DNA of 64,000 nucleotides from positions 1,057,733 to 1,121,732 of the forward strand of contig KB235926.1 in the NCBI GenBank assembly GCA_000332255.1, given 5' to 3'. Positions 9,897 through 19,589 of the stretch are shown piece by piece. The notes under the pieces are model-generated. The model worked only from the letters and a program-made list of their open reading frames with translations. It searched no databases and was not told the origin of the DNA. The stretch's first letter is position 1. Every line of letters begins with the position of its first letter. A program made the translations under genes and the position numbers. Source of the DNA: a cyanobacterium PCC 7702. GTDB taxonomy: Bacteria > Cyanobacteriota > Cyanobacteriia > Cyanobacteriales > Nostocaceae.

Positions 9897-10085
9897 TTAC
9901 TGAACTTATAATTTTTTTATGTAAAGTTTTTGTCAAAAGGCAATGGCATTCCTCAAGTATACACAAATTCATCCCACAGTCAAAAGAAGGACGCTACCAA
10001 AATAGTGGCCAATTTCAGCAGTGTCCTTTCAAACTGTATAAAACGTTGCTAACAAAAGGTAAATGCCAGGGGCGATCGCCAAATG

Positions 10086-10673
10086 TTATAAACTAGTTAC
10101 AACTCCGCAAGCTAACCTTGGTCCGCCAGTTTCTGTCCCTGTTCCGCCGGCTTTTTGTTGGTCTGGAAAACGGTGGACGATAATTGCACTTCCATTTTCA
10201 TCAAACACGCTCACCGGACTTTTGCCGAGGCTAATTCGACTGGTGACAACATTATAAACGGCATAACCTACGTCATTCACAACCAGATTCGGCAAATCAC
10301 CGAGATGGTAGGGATGGTTGTTTTCTACCGGAGTTTCATTCCCATAAGGACCGGGATCGTAATGTCCACCAGCGCTACTAAAAGCAGGACTAGCATCAGG
10401 TTCGCATACACCCGCAGAATGAATGTGGAGTCCGTGCAAACCAGGAGTTAAAATCTGCGGATTACCTTGGATTTGACCCCAAATCCTGACCGAACCATCA
10501 TCTTGCTGTTTGAGGAAAAGGGTACCATTAATCTCAGGACCTGCAATCTGAGCTTGCGCTTGGGGCAGAGTTTGGGATACACTTGGTTTTCCCAACAATA
10601 CTTCCCATACTACCACCAAGCAAAGGGTAATCAAGATAAAAAATAAAGATTTGAATCGCAAAAGCTTGTTCAC
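10086..10673 (-). CDS. sodC: Cu/Zn superoxide dismutase, exported
   Basis: Converts superoxide to peroxide and oxygen outside the cytoplasm. Metal ligands are visible in order: HGLHIHSAGVC, SSAGGHYDPG, HPYHLGDLPNL (with the zinc Asp) and IIVHRFPDQQ. The structural disulfide cysteines are in GVCEP and RLACGVV. An N-terminal hydrophobic segment (SLFFILITLCLVVVWEVLLG) acts as signal or anchor. An open frame extends 21 codons further up, but a GTG at 10673 has GGAGA about 5 bases before it, so I start there. The position expected to be the Gly-Pro loop after the last His is RFPD rather than the common AGPD. Confidence 0.92.
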   Translation of the reverse strand: MNKLLRFKSLFFILITLCLVVVWEVLLGKPSVSQTLPQAQAQIAGPEINGTLFLKQQDDGSVRIWGQIQGNPQILTPGLHGLHIHSAGVCEPDASPAFSSAGGHYDPGPYGNETPVENNHPYHLGDLPNLVVNDVGYAVYNVVTSRISLGKSPVSVFDENGSAIIVHRFPDQQKAGGTGTETGGPRLACGVVTSL

Positions 10674-11353
10674 CAGGGTCTCCTGCAGCAATGACAAATA
10701 ACTTGAGTTAACTTGGAAACAGCACTTGTACATCACATAGCAAAGACGTTATAGCAAATTTGCTATCCACGCTTTTTGGGAGTTATTCTCTTTTAGAATT
10801 GGACGAATTTCCAGCAAACTTTGAAAATCTATCAAACTTAAACCTTGATATTGCATATTAACAAAATGCAATTAGAAATTTTCTGGAGGAATGTTGCAGC
10901 AATTGCCCATTGACTGTGCTTTTCCATTCAGAATTAAACTTTATTTGTTTGGGCGGGCGAATTAACCCGCTAGTTGTTATTTGGGTATACTTCGTCCGGT
11001 ATGATGTACCTACAGGCAAGATAATCAGCGTTAATTATACCTTTGCGAGATAGCAATCAATTCTAAACTCAAAGCATTAACTTGCTTCAAGCATTTTGTT
11101 TTGATTTTCATCGGCTGCGTTTTACTCTCGTTAGAGAGAATTAACACTAGTATTACCTTCATTTGTAGATTATTACACGCTGCGGGGCATAAAATTCCTA
11201 AAAAACTTGAAAAAATCACTAGTAATTTATCGACTTTGTTCGGTAAGAAATAAATAAAGACCAGCTAAGACCGTTTCTACAAATGACAAATTGTTCGGAG
11301 CTTTTGGTAAGTAACTACAAACCGCGTGTTTACTTTTAACATATAGGCAATTT
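10674..11353. other. intergenic stretch without a supported gene
   Basis: About 680 bases between sodC and the hydrolase gene, both on the minus strand. It includes a GC-rich inverted repeat, GCGGG at 10953-10957 with CCCGC at 10966-10970. A 62-codon frame (11031-11219, minus) has no ribosome site or recognisable protein. The rest is AT-rich; nothing else is identified. Confidence 0.5.
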
Positions 11354-12418
11354 TTATTGATAATCTTTTCGCTTGCACTCCAGCCATTGTAAAATACGGT
11401 TCCAAGCCCACCATTGGTCTGGGTCTTGGGCTTGACTTTGACACTTTTTGCTACTCAAGTAGCCAACATGGCCACCGTGACGGGTCAGTAGTAAATCTAT
11501 TTTGGGATTGTGAGTACAAATTGCTGGCAATTCAGTGGCGATCGCTGGCTCAAAGAAGGGATCGTCTTGTGCGTAGATAATCAAGGTGGGTTTTGAAAGG
11601 CTTGTTAATAATGGCAAAGCACTGGTAGCTTCATAATAAGCTTCCACCGAGGAAAAACCCAGTCGTTCGATCACCAATTCTCGGTCAAAATCCCAAATGC
11701 TATTTGCTCGTTTAATCGCTTGGGGGTCGAGACTTCCTGGATGGGCGTCATGAATTCGCCAAGCTAATTGCTTGAGACTTTGGGTAATTCTAGCTTCGAA
11801 ATATCTACCTGCAGGGTAGCTGACTAAATAACTTAGGGAGCGTCGCGAATCGAGATTAGGACAAATTACTGCTGCACCTTCAATTTCATCTTCTGAAATT
11901 CCTATACTTTCGAGGTCTGGAGACAGTGCTGTTGCTGCTTTGGTTGCCCATAATGCTAACTGTCCACCTAAAGAATATCCTGTAAACCAGAATTTTCGCG
12001 GACATCCCATAGTAGCGGCGGTAGCGGCTATGCGGATAAAATCTTCTTTTTCGTACAATCCATCGCTGGTCATTGTTGGCGACAAGCCAGCTGTTTTGCC
12101 GTGGGCGCGCCAATCAAATAATACTACAGCGTACCCCAGGGCGTAGGCTTTACGTCCCAACAGTCTGAGAAACCACTGGTTTTCTAAGTCTCCCGTGATG
12201 CCGTAGGTGCCTATAATCGTGCTATGAGCATTTTTAGGTATAGCTACCCAGCCAAAAATTGGTACGTTTTGCGCGCCAAGAAAAATTTGCTCTTGATAAG
12301 GTGGTTCTGGTAATTTGGTAGACTTTTTCCAGTTGAGCGAGCCCCACAAAGAAGTGTAGATAGTGATTGCGACACCATTTTGCAACAACAAGGGTGGATC
12401 GTATGGTGGAAAATACAT
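11354..12418 (-). CDS. alpha/beta hydrolase, YheT-like
   Basis: A hydrolase of about 354 residues. The nucleophile elbow is GYSLGGQ, an oxyanion-side stretch is TYGITGDLENQW, the acid lies in YAQDDPFF and the His in TRHGGHVGYL, the order found in the YheT/EMB8 family of esterase-like proteins. The substrate is unknown. The ATG at 12418 (MYFPPYDPPLLL) fits the family start better than the upstream frame opening, which would add 11 hydrophobic residues. It is downstream of ilvB on the same strand but 170 bases away, with a hairpin between, so it is probably separately expressed. Confidence 0.8.
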   Translation of the reverse strand: MYFPPYDPPLLLQNGVAITIYTSLWGSLNWKKSTKLPEPPYQEQIFLGAQNVPIFGWVAIPKNAHSTIIGTYGITGDLENQWFLRLLGRKAYALGYAVVLFDWRAHGKTAGLSPTMTSDGLYEKEDFIRIAATAATMGCPRKFWFTGYSLGGQLALWATKAATALSPDLESIGISEDEIEGAAVICPNLDSRRSLSYLVSYPAGRYFEARITQSLKQLAWRIHDAHPGSLDPQAIKRANSIWDFDRELVIERLGFSSVEAYYEATSALPLLTSLSKPTLIIYAQDDPFFEPAIATELPAICTHNPKIDLLLTRHGGHVGYLSSKKCQSQAQDPDQWWAWNRILQWLECKRKDYQ

Positions 12419-12456
12419 TTTGATAGATGAGACTATAAACAAAGTAAACACGGAGT

Positions 12457-12486
12457 TTGTAGTGAGTGATTAAGTACTCACCACAA
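12457..12486. repeat. inverted repeat, hairpin family copy 2
   Basis: TTGTAGTGAGT pairs with ACTCACCACAA across an 8-base loop with one mismatch. It sits between ilvB and the YheT-like gene and could end the ilvB transcript, though no T-run follows. Confidence 0.55.
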
Positions 12487-12588
12487 GCTAGAAACAAAAG
12501 GGTATAACTTCCTAAGGGTAAAAAGCAAAAAGATAGGGCGGACAAACAACGCCCACCCTTTTTAATTTAGTATTGCTGTGCTTTTTCT

Positions 12589-14508
12589 TTACAACTTGGT
12601 TCCGCACTCCGGGCAGAAGTTATAATTGGGAGCATTTTTGGTACCGCAGTGAGCGCAATACACTGGCTGTGTTTCGTCCTTGGGAGCTGGTTTGGGTAGA
12701 CCTATCATCTGAGCGTTACTCTTTCCTGGAGCTACCATTGGGTAGCAGTTTTCATCTTTAGTAACATGAGCATCGATGACCACGGGACCTGGATGGGCTA
12801 ACATTTCGGCGATCGCCCCGGGTAATTCTTCTCGGTTGTGGATGACTATGCCCTTAATACCATAGGCTTTGCACAGCAACTCCACATCTGGCATTCCTAC
12901 TTCCATATTCGAGCAGGAGTAGCGCTCGCCATGGAAAGCTTGTTGCCACTGGCGCACCATTCCTTGCCAGCCATTATTTATGATTACAGTCTTGACATTT
13001 ATACCGTATTGTGCTATTGTGCCCAATTCTTGCAAGCACATTTGAAAGCTGGCATCACCGCTAATACAGATCACTTGTTGTTGGGGAAATGCTACCTTAG
13101 CACCAATGGCGGCGGGTAAGCCAAAGCCCATCGTTCCCAGACCACCGCTAGAAATCCAGCGCCGCGGTCCAGTTTTTAGGAATTGAGCTGCCCACATTTG
13201 ATGTTGGCCGACGTCAGTGGTGTAAATTGCCGTGGGTGCTTGCCGACCAATTTCGACGATCACCTCTTGCGGTGACATACTATCGGGGTAATGAGGTACG
13301 ACCAGGGGATAGTCTTCCTTCCAGCGAGCGATTAATCTCAACCATTCTTCGGTCTGTTGGGGATTGCTTTTGATATTTAATTCACGACATCGCCGCAAAA
13401 TATCGGTCAAAACGTTTTTGACATCTCCAACGATGGGTACGTCGGGAACGCGGTTTTTGCCTACTTCTGCAGGATCGATGTCGATGTGAATGACCTTAGC
13501 ACGGGAAGCGAATTCATCCAGTTTACCGGTAACGCGGTCGTCGAATCTCGCACCTACGCAAATGAGCAAATCGCAGTTGGTGACAGCAAAGTTGGCGTAG
13601 GCGGTACCGTGCATCCCCAACATTTTCAAAGACAGGGGATGATTTTCATCAAAGGCACCCAAGCCCATTAAAGTAGTCGTGACGGGAATATGAAATAACT
13701 CAGCCAATTCTTGAAGTTCCTGGCAAGCTCCGGAGGCGATCGCTCCTCCACCTACATACAGCAACGGACGACGGCTAGAGCAAATTAGCTGGATGGCGGC
13801 GTTTATTTGACGTGGATTTCCCTTGACGGTGGGGCGATATCCCGGTAATTTCACCGAACCTGGTTCTACAGGAATATAGTCAAATTCTTCAAAAGCTACG
13901 TCTTTGGGCACATCTATTAAAACAGGTCCTGGTCTGCCTGTGCTAGCAATATGAAATGCCTCGGCTACAATTCGTGGCATGTCCTTGGCTTCGCGTACCA
14001 AGTAGGAGTGCTTGGTAATTGGCAGCGTAATTCCGTATATATCAGTTTCTTGAAATGCGTCCGTGCCGATCATTTTGCGTGGTACTTGTCCGGTGACAAT
14101 TATCATCGGAATCGAGTCCATGTAAGCAGTGGCAATGCCTGTTACCAAGTTAGTTGCTCCTGGACCGGAAGTTCCGAAGCACACTCCGACTTTACCTGTA
14201 GCACGGGCGTAACCGTCAGCAGCGTGAGCTGCCCCTTGTTCGTGTCTTACTAAGATATGTTTAATACCACCTGTAGCTTGTTCAAAATAAAGTTCATCAT
14301 AAATAGGTAAAATGGCGCCGCCGGGGTAGCCAAAAATGTATTCCACCCCGTGGCGCTTGAGGCTATCAAGCAGTGCAAATCCACCAGATACACGCCTTTT
14401 GGGCGTTGGAGCTGGCGATAGAGAGACACCGGACTGGATGTGATTCTCAATTTGTGAAGCCCCGATGGGGGAAGGCGATTCTCCTGCGGAGACACTTCGT
14501 GGACGCAC
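12589..14508 (-). CDS. ilvB: acetolactate synthase large subunit with C-terminal zinc ribbon
   Basis: Thiamine-diphosphate enzyme of valine, leucine and isoleucine synthesis, 639 residues. The N-terminal TPP half has the catalytic Glu in [19 protein letters not shown]; the FAD-binding middle follows; the C-terminal TPP/Mg motif is [14 protein letters not shown] ending in IINN. The extra part is a C-terminal zinc ribbon with CxxC pairs at C618/C621 and C632/C635 after a Pro/Lys-rich linker; bacterial IlvB proteins usually stop before this. About 40 unconserved residues precede the core from a GTG start; a later start is possible but none is obvious. No small subunit (ilvH) is adjacent. Confidence 0.93.
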   Translation of the reverse strand: MRPRSVSAGESPSPIGASQIENHIQSGVSLSPAPTPKRRVSGGFALLDSLKRHGVEYIFGYPGGAILPIYDELYFEQATGGIKHILVRHEQGAAHAADGYARATGKVGVCFGTSGPGATNLVTGIATAYMDSIPMIIVTGQVPRKMIGTDAFQETDIYGITLPITKHSYLVREAKDMPRIVAEAFHIASTGRPGPVLIDVPKDVAFEEFDYIPVEPGSVKLPGYRPTVKGNPRQINAAIQLICSSRRPLLYVGGGAIASGACQELQELAELFHIPVTTTLMGLGAFDENHPLSLKMLGMHGTAYANFAVTNCDLLICVGARFDDRVTGKLDEFASRAKVIHIDIDPAEVGKNRVPDVPIVGDVKNVLTDILRRCRELNIKSNPQQTEEWLRLIARWKEDYPLVVPHYPDSMSPQEVIVEIGRQAPTAIYTTDVGQHQMWAAQFLKTGPRRWISSGGLGTMGFGLPAAIGAKVAFPQQQVICISGDASFQMCLQELGTIAQYGINVKTVIINNGWQGMVRQWQQAFHGERYSCSNMEVGMPDVELLCKAYGIKGIVIHNREELPGAIAEMLAHPGPVVIDAHVTKDENCYPMVAPGKSNAQMIGLPKPAPKDETQPVYCAHCGTKNAPNYNFCPECGTKL

Positions 14509-14684
14509 AGTTAAACCTCACGTATTAGCTAAGATCAAGCTGATTTTCTGTAGTTAAAATTTCATTTTAATTGAAAACTTTCATTATTACTTGAAATTAT
14601 TCTCTGTTGTTGACATAATTCCCAAACTCTAAAGTTTTTCTAAACATTTAGTCTTGTATTTTTCTGTGTTTTTACCTGATTCAA

Positions 14685-16013
14685 TTACCACGTTTGCAAA
14701 ACTCGGCGCGTGTGTTGCCAAGCCCAAACACCAATCACAGCAACGATGACGCTCATTCCCACTAACACGTTGCGCAAACCTAAAACATCAGTAATAGGAC
14801 CTGTAATTGCCAAGGGTGCGGAAAGAGCAATATTGACAGCATGATTTTGAAATCCAAACACCTTACCGTGCATCGAAGGCGGGGTTTGCTGTTGAATCAA
14901 AGTTTGCATTGGTACCCCAATAAAAGCTGCGCCTATGCCTAAAAAAGCACAAAGGACCAATGCTACTGCTAATTTGTTGGTAAAAGTAAATACTCCTAAA
15001 ACCACTGCCATTATTAAGAATCCGATCAAAGGTAAGGGTTGGCGATGCAATTTATCACCCCAATGACCTAAAATAGCTGCTCCCATTACCATTCCTACTC
15101 CTGCAGCTGCTAAAAAAAAGCCAAATTGTTTTTCTTTTAAGCCATATTCCGCTGCTAATCGAATTGCCAGTACTGTTAAAGCTGCAAATACACAATACAA
15201 AGTCACCAATTGCAGCATGGCATTTAGTACTAAACGATTTTTCTGAAGATAGCGCAAGCCTTGTTTTAAGTCTGCCCAAGGATTAATGGTTGGTCTGTCA
15301 GTTTCAGCTATACTTTCTTGAAACTGAATTGGCTGCATCACACCCGCAGATAGCAGGTATAGCATTGCAACTACCAGTTCTTGACCGTATTGTGGTCCGA
15401 GTAAATCTTTGGCCCAGCTTAATATTGGTTCGCCAATGGCAAAGCCAACAATCAAAGCACCCATCATTGTACTGCTAAACAAAGCGTTAGCCGCTAGTAA
15501 ATTCTCTCGTTGTACCAAAAGGGGAATGGATGCTTGCTCAGCTGGTGCAAAAAATTGCGTGACCGTGGAAACGGCAAAAGTAAGTATCAATAAAATCAAA
15601 AACTTCCTGGGTAAAAAAGGAATTGCCACTGTCAGCAGACCGCGTACCACATCTGAACCGACCATAATCAGCTTTTTGGGTAAGCGATCGACAAATACGC
15701 CTCCAGCAGAACCGAACAAAATGGCTGGTATGGTAAAAGCCACCATTAAAGTGGAGTACATCGAATTTTCTGCCAAACCAGTAGGAGGAGGGTAATTTTC
15801 CAATAAAGCAACCGTTAAGACAAAGAAGACTTTGTCCGCTAGCTGGGATAGTAACTGTCCTATCCACAGCAGCATAAAGCTACGGTTTTTGAGCAGAACA
15901 CCAAATCCATTATTGACAGCAGCAGGTTCGGTTGGAAACATTAGAGCTAAGGTATGGGAACAGGAAAATACAGCAGGCAAAATTAGGCGAGATGGAGGAT
16001 CTGTAAAGACCAT
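14685..16013 (-). CDS. MFS transporter
   Basis: About 442 residues with 10-12 hydrophobic segments and the MFS loop between helices 2 and 3 (GGVFVDRLPKKLIM). It resembles the drug/lipid-type exporters of the MFS_1/MFS_3 group; the substrate is unknown. The frame opens at 16034, but a GGAGGGG ribosome site lies about 9 bases before the ATG at 16013, so that start is chosen; MFPTEPAAV further in is an alternative. It follows the 191-residue gene on the same strand with a short gap, suggesting a two-gene unit. Confidence 0.8.
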   Translation of the reverse strand: MVFTDPPSRLILPAVFSCSHTLALMFPTEPAAVNNGFGVLLKNRSFMLLWIGQLLSQLADKVFFVLTVALLENYPPPTGLAENSMYSTLMVAFTIPAILFGSAGGVFVDRLPKKLIMVGSDVVRGLLTVAIPFLPRKFLILLILTFAVSTVTQFFAPAEQASIPLLVQRENLLAANALFSSTMMGALIVGFAIGEPILSWAKDLLGPQYGQELVVAMLYLLSAGVMQPIQFQESIAETDRPTINPWADLKQGLRYLQKNRLVLNAMLQLVTLYCVFAALTVLAIRLAAEYGLKEKQFGFFLAAAGVGMVMGAAILGHWGDKLHRQPLPLIGFLIMAVVLGVFTFTNKLAVALVLCAFLGIGAAFIGVPMQTLIQQQTPPSMHGKVFGFQNHAVNIALSAPLAITGPITDVLGLRNVLVGMSVIVAVIGVWAWQHTRRVLQTW

Positions 16014-16072
16014 GTATTCCGACCCCTCCATCACATTTTTATTCCTCCTGTTTTACACCTGGGTTTTCCGGA

Positions 16073-16648
16073 TTAGTTGTTTTCATAGCGCATTAAAAGC
16101 ATACATAAAAATTCTGCTGCACTTAGGCGCTTTTGTAACTGCGATTGTCCTTCAGTAGGTGAGTCTACCCACCAACCCATTACAGTCTGTGGCGATCGCC
16201 ACATATCCAAATGAGTTACAGCGGGATCTGCATAAAAGTTATTTTGCCCGCAACCAAGAGTTTTAGAACTCCAGTGGGTGAAATAATCGTGGCTCATCCT
16301 GTGGATAGGAAAATTTGCCCACAAAGGTACTCCCCATCCATCTATAGCAATAAAAGCTTTCACTTCGCCTGCGAACATTTGCCACAAATGTGCAGCTGCG
16401 ATCGCCCCAACTACACCAGCACTAAAACTAATGAATGTCAAGGGCGATCGCAGATTGTTTTGCAAGTGAGCTTGAAGAAACTGCAGAATGTGCAATCCAG
16501 ACAAGCAAGAAAAACCTGCTGTGGGTAAAATCAGTACATTTACTGAACTAGTAGCCGGAAAATAAAGAACAAATAACTCTCTCCAAGCAGAAACAAAATT
16601 CTCAGTTAACTTTGGTTCGTGAATACCAGGGCAAACAATTATACTCAT
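16073..16648 (-). CDS. conserved protein with alpha/beta-hydrolase-like fold
   Basis: A 191-residue protein. It begins with a strand-turn SIIVCPGIHEP and has LTFISFSAGVVGA, a strand-nucleophile-helix pattern like the GxSxG elbow (here FSAG), followed by VKAFIAIDGWG. That is the layout of a small alpha/beta hydrolase, but the first elbow Gly is replaced by Phe and I cannot place the Asp with certainty; a possible His is THLDMW. It lies just upstream of the MFS gene on the same strand. The function is unknown. Confidence 0.55.
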   Translation of the reverse strand: MSIIVCPGIHEPKLTENFVSAWRELFVLYFPATSSVNVLILPTAGFSCLSGLHILQFLQAHLQNNLRSPLTFISFSAGVVGAIAAAHLWQMFAGEVKAFIAIDGWGVPLWANFPIHRMSHDYFTHWSSKTLGCGQNNFYADPAVTHLDMWRSPQTVMGWWVDSPTEGQSQLQKRLSAAEFLCMLLMRYENN

Positions 16649-16747
16649 TATTTCCTGAATCTTTACATAGTAAGCGCTGATACGAAAATTCTATTAAACT
16701 GAAATCTCCAGAACTAAAAATTTGCATAAGTAAAGAATGTGGCTGCT

Positions 16748-18388
16748 ATGAAGTTTAAAAAACAAATAACTATAACTTTTAAAGCACTTTTACTGGCAAT
16801 TTTAATTGCTGTCTTAACTTTGATTGGTTTTTCTGGTAGCAATCAAGCTGCAGATGTAACACCAGCAATTACAGTGAAGAAAAACAATCCCATAATTATT
16901 GAAAATATAAAACCCGGAACAAACAATTGGCAGCTAACCAACCCCGCGACCCGACGGGAAATAGAAGGTTATGCTTCCCTCACAAGCGTTAATCGCGGTG
17001 AAGAAATCAAGTTTTTTGTCAACACAAAAGAACCAAGCTACACGATTGAAATTTTCCGCATGGGTTGGTACGGAGGTGCTGGAGGTCGAAAAATGGCTCC
17101 CGCGATCCTGCGCCAAGCGGTCAAACAACCACCCCCAATTATCGATAACGCCACTGGTTTGATCGAATGCAACTGGATAGATCCGTATACTTTGAAGATT
17201 CCCTATTCTCAAGAAGATCCCACCCTTTGGGCTAGTGGTGTTTACTTAGCAAAACTAACTGCTGGCATCAGTGGCAAGCAAAGCTATATCATTTTTGTTG
17301 TCCGTGATGATACCCGTGCTTCCGATATACTCTTTCAATCGAGCGTTACCACCTATCAAGCATATAACAACTGGGGCGGCATGTCCCTTTATCGCTGGAA
17401 TAGTCGTGGAAAACAAGCATATAAAGTTTCTTTTAATCGTCCTTACGCTGCTAGTCCCAACCGCGCTGCTGCAAAAGGTGTAGGTGCAGGTGAATTTTTA
17501 ACCAACTTTCAACCGAAAAGAAGAACCTACAGTGCTGGGTGGGAATACAACATGGTGCGGTGGTTAGAACGAGAAGGTTACGATGTCACCTATTGCACAG
17601 ACGTTGATACCCACGAAAATCATTTCAATTCCTACACCGGTAAACCGATGCTGTTATTGCACAAAGCATTTCTTTCCGTAGGACACGATGAATATTGGTC
17701 TTGGCAAATGCGGCAAAATGTTCAAGCTGCTAGAGATGCTGGTGTTAGCCTTGGTTTTTTTTCTGCTAATACCTGCTATTGGCAAATTCGCTTTGAACCA
17801 AGTCAAATAACCAAAGATCCTAACCGCACTATCGTTGCTTACAAAGAAAACGCTGCTTTAGATCCCTACGCCAGAGACGCAGATCCCACCAATGATTATC
17901 TCATCACAACTCTTTGGCGCCGAAAACCTGTAGATCTGCCAGAGGATGCGTTGATTGGAGTTATGTACGAGACCTTCCAGGTCAACGCCGATATAGTTCT
18001 CGCTCAAACAGCACCAGATTGGTTGCTTGCGAATACACAGTTTCACCAAACCAGTACCGGACCGTTGTTTAGCTGGTTTGGTCGCAAATTTGGAAATGGT
18101 ATGCGTTTAGCAGGACTTTTGGGCTACGAGGTGGATCGCATGTTTGGTAACGCCCCCGTCGATACGATTCGCATTGCCCACTCGCCCTATCGCCACGGAC
18201 GTAGGATTCGATACGCCGACATGACCCTCTACACCACAGCTTCCCGCGCCATAGTCTTTGCTACTGGTTCTATGCAGTGGAGCTGGGGGTTAGATGATTA
18301 CAATGCACCGCAGCTGCGCCCCCGTGTTTTAAATAGCAACGCCCAGGCGATCGCGCGTAATGTTTTGAATAAAATGCTAGAAAAATAG
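16748..18388 (+). CDS. secreted N,N-dimethylformamidase beta-subunit-like protein
   Basis: About 546 residues with a signal peptide (ALLLAILIAVLTLIGFSGS) and then a domain matching the large subunit of N,N-dimethylformamidase. The N-terminal beta-sandwich contains SYTIEIFRMGWYGGAGG. The C-terminal catalytic-like domain has TYQAYNNWGGMSLY, the segment LLHKAFLSVGHDEYWS and FFSANTCYWQIRFE. In characterised dimethylformamidase a mononuclear iron is held by tyrosines and a glutamate; GHDEYWS has such residues, but I cannot prove they are the ligands. The partner small subunit is not seen here. The ATG at 16748 is preferred over the GTG three codons earlier. The real substrate is unknown. Confidence 0.7.
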   Translation: MKFKKQITITFKALLLAILIAVLTLIGFSGSNQAADVTPAITVKKNNPIIIENIKPGTNNWQLTNPATRREIEGYASLTSVNRGEEIKFFVNTKEPSYTIEIFRMGWYGGAGGRKMAPAILRQAVKQPPPIIDNATGLIECNWIDPYTLKIPYSQEDPTLWASGVYLAKLTAGISGKQSYIIFVVRDDTRASDILFQSSVTTYQAYNNWGGMSLYRWNSRGKQAYKVSFNRPYAASPNRAAAKGVGAGEFLTNFQPKRRTYSAGWEYNMVRWLEREGYDVTYCTDVDTHENHFNSYTGKPMLLLHKAFLSVGHDEYWSWQMRQNVQAARDAGVSLGFFSANTCYWQIRFEPSQITKDPNRTIVAYKENAALDPYARDADPTNDYLITTLWRRKPVDLPEDALIGVMYETFQVNADIVLAQTAPDWLLANTQFHQTSTGPLFSWFGRKFGNGMRLAGLLGYEVDRMFGNAPVDTIRIAHSPYRHGRRIRYADMTLYTTASRAIVFATGSMQWSWGLDDYNAPQLRPRVLNSNAQAIARNVLNKMLEK

Positions 18389-18456
18389 TGAAGACCTACT
18401 GTTAGAGGTAAAAATACCCCTTACTGCACCGCAACAACAGTACAAGTCTTGCTTTT

Positions 18457-18777
18457 CTACAATTGTGATGTTGTGTCTGGAGCAATAATTTCGCCGGTTC
18501 CCGCATTTAGGAGTAGGTCTTGGTCAGCAATGAGCTCGCTTAACTCTTTTACTTGTAAATTCATTTGTTCGCAAGCAAGGCGCAGCTGTTGTGCAAAGGT
18601 ATTCAAATCATCACCATAACCACATTGGTAAGCAGCAGTTTCGATTCCTTGCTTGGCATTTGCTCTGGCGCAATCGACTAGTTCCCTACCACGTAATGGT
18701 GTTTGAGATGGCATGTTTGCAATCGTTATATGTAAGGTTTCCCTTGCTAGATTAGCAGCCATTGTAGCTGTACTCAT
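18457..18777 (-). CDS. conserved hypothetical protein, 106 residues
   Basis: A small soluble protein with no signal or membrane segment. The middle (ELVDCARANAKQGIETAAYQCGYG) is helical with two Cys residues; a second amphipathic helix covers NTFAQQLRLACEQMNLQVKEL. I do not recognise the family, though the codon use and sequence look like a genuine protein. It converges with the dimethylformamidase-like gene (stops 68 bases apart). An 800-base empty stretch lies upstream. Confidence 0.5.
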   Translation of the reverse strand: MSTATMAANLARETLHITIANMPSQTPLRGRELVDCARANAKQGIETAAYQCGYGDDLNTFAQQLRLACEQMNLQVKELSELIADQDLLLNAGTGEIIAPDTTSQL

Positions 18778-19589
18778 CCACCTAATGAAAGGTAAAAAAA
18801 GTTAGAATTGTTGTCTTCTAGATGCCAAGACATCAGACAAAAGTAATAAAATCAAGGTCTTCTACCCCAAGGTTGATTTTTCTCCAGATGGCACAAAAAT
18901 CAACTTCATGATGCCATTTAGATACTTTTGATACAAACTATTACACCAGATATTGGTTTAGTTTCGCTATTTTGTGGTTGTTTCACCCCAATGGAAAATG
19001 CTACGGCGGTTGCTAACTTCAGCAAGCTTGTTGAATATCAAGAGCAATTTTTACCTCAGAATGCTTGTTAAGCGTGTTCTGGTTCAGAATTTAAATTTTT
19101 CACTAAGTTTTTAGACAATCAATTTTGATACTTCAGTTAAAATGCAGAAGCCTATTGTTTCTAGAAAGCTATAAGCAATTTGCTGCTACCTAGAGAGATA
19201 ATTTGGAATATTTGCGTGTTTCAGCAACAAGCGTTGGAATAATTCCTTTTGATTGCGTTTGTGACTGAGAATGCTTGTTAGGAAGAATTTTTATGAGCAA
19301 ATGATACATCATCTTGGCAAGCAGAAGGCTTAAGCCGTAACAACTTACTGTTATCTTCCGTAAGTGTAAGGCAATAAAATTCACTTCCTGACCCGTAAGG
19401 TGAGAAAGAAATTATTGGCCTGAAATTTGTGTGTATGTTTCTTCCTTTAGGAAGAGCAGATGTTAATGAATTGCCAACAATTTCAGTCAAAATAGTGTTG
19501 CATATTATCAACATCTGATTATTTATTTACTTATTGGTATATATCTGAAATTAAGAAAATTCTTCTCGGGAGCAAAGCAGGGGTAGTAT
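18778..19589. other. long intergenic stretch with a 13-base direct repeat
   Basis: About 810 AT-rich bases between two divergent genes. AGAATGCTTGTTA occurs at 19058-19070 and again at 19268-19280, 210 bases apart. Short minus-strand frames (19190-19384 and 19278-19514) overlap each other, lack ribosome sites and match nothing I know. Promoters for both flanking genes must lie here, but I cannot place them. Confidence 0.5.

Noticed and set aside
11031-11219. 62-codon minus-strand frame between sodC and the hydrolase gene
   Set aside because: No ribosome site, no family resemblance and mixed composition; likely chance.
12589-14508. Window as a mobile island because of the unusual IlvB tail
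   Set aside because: No integrase, transposase or attachment repeat was seen, and the flanking genes are ordinary cyanobacterial core genes.
19190-19514. Two overlapping short minus-strand frames in the 810-base spacer
   Set aside because: They overlap in different frames, lack ribosome sites and resemble nothing known.
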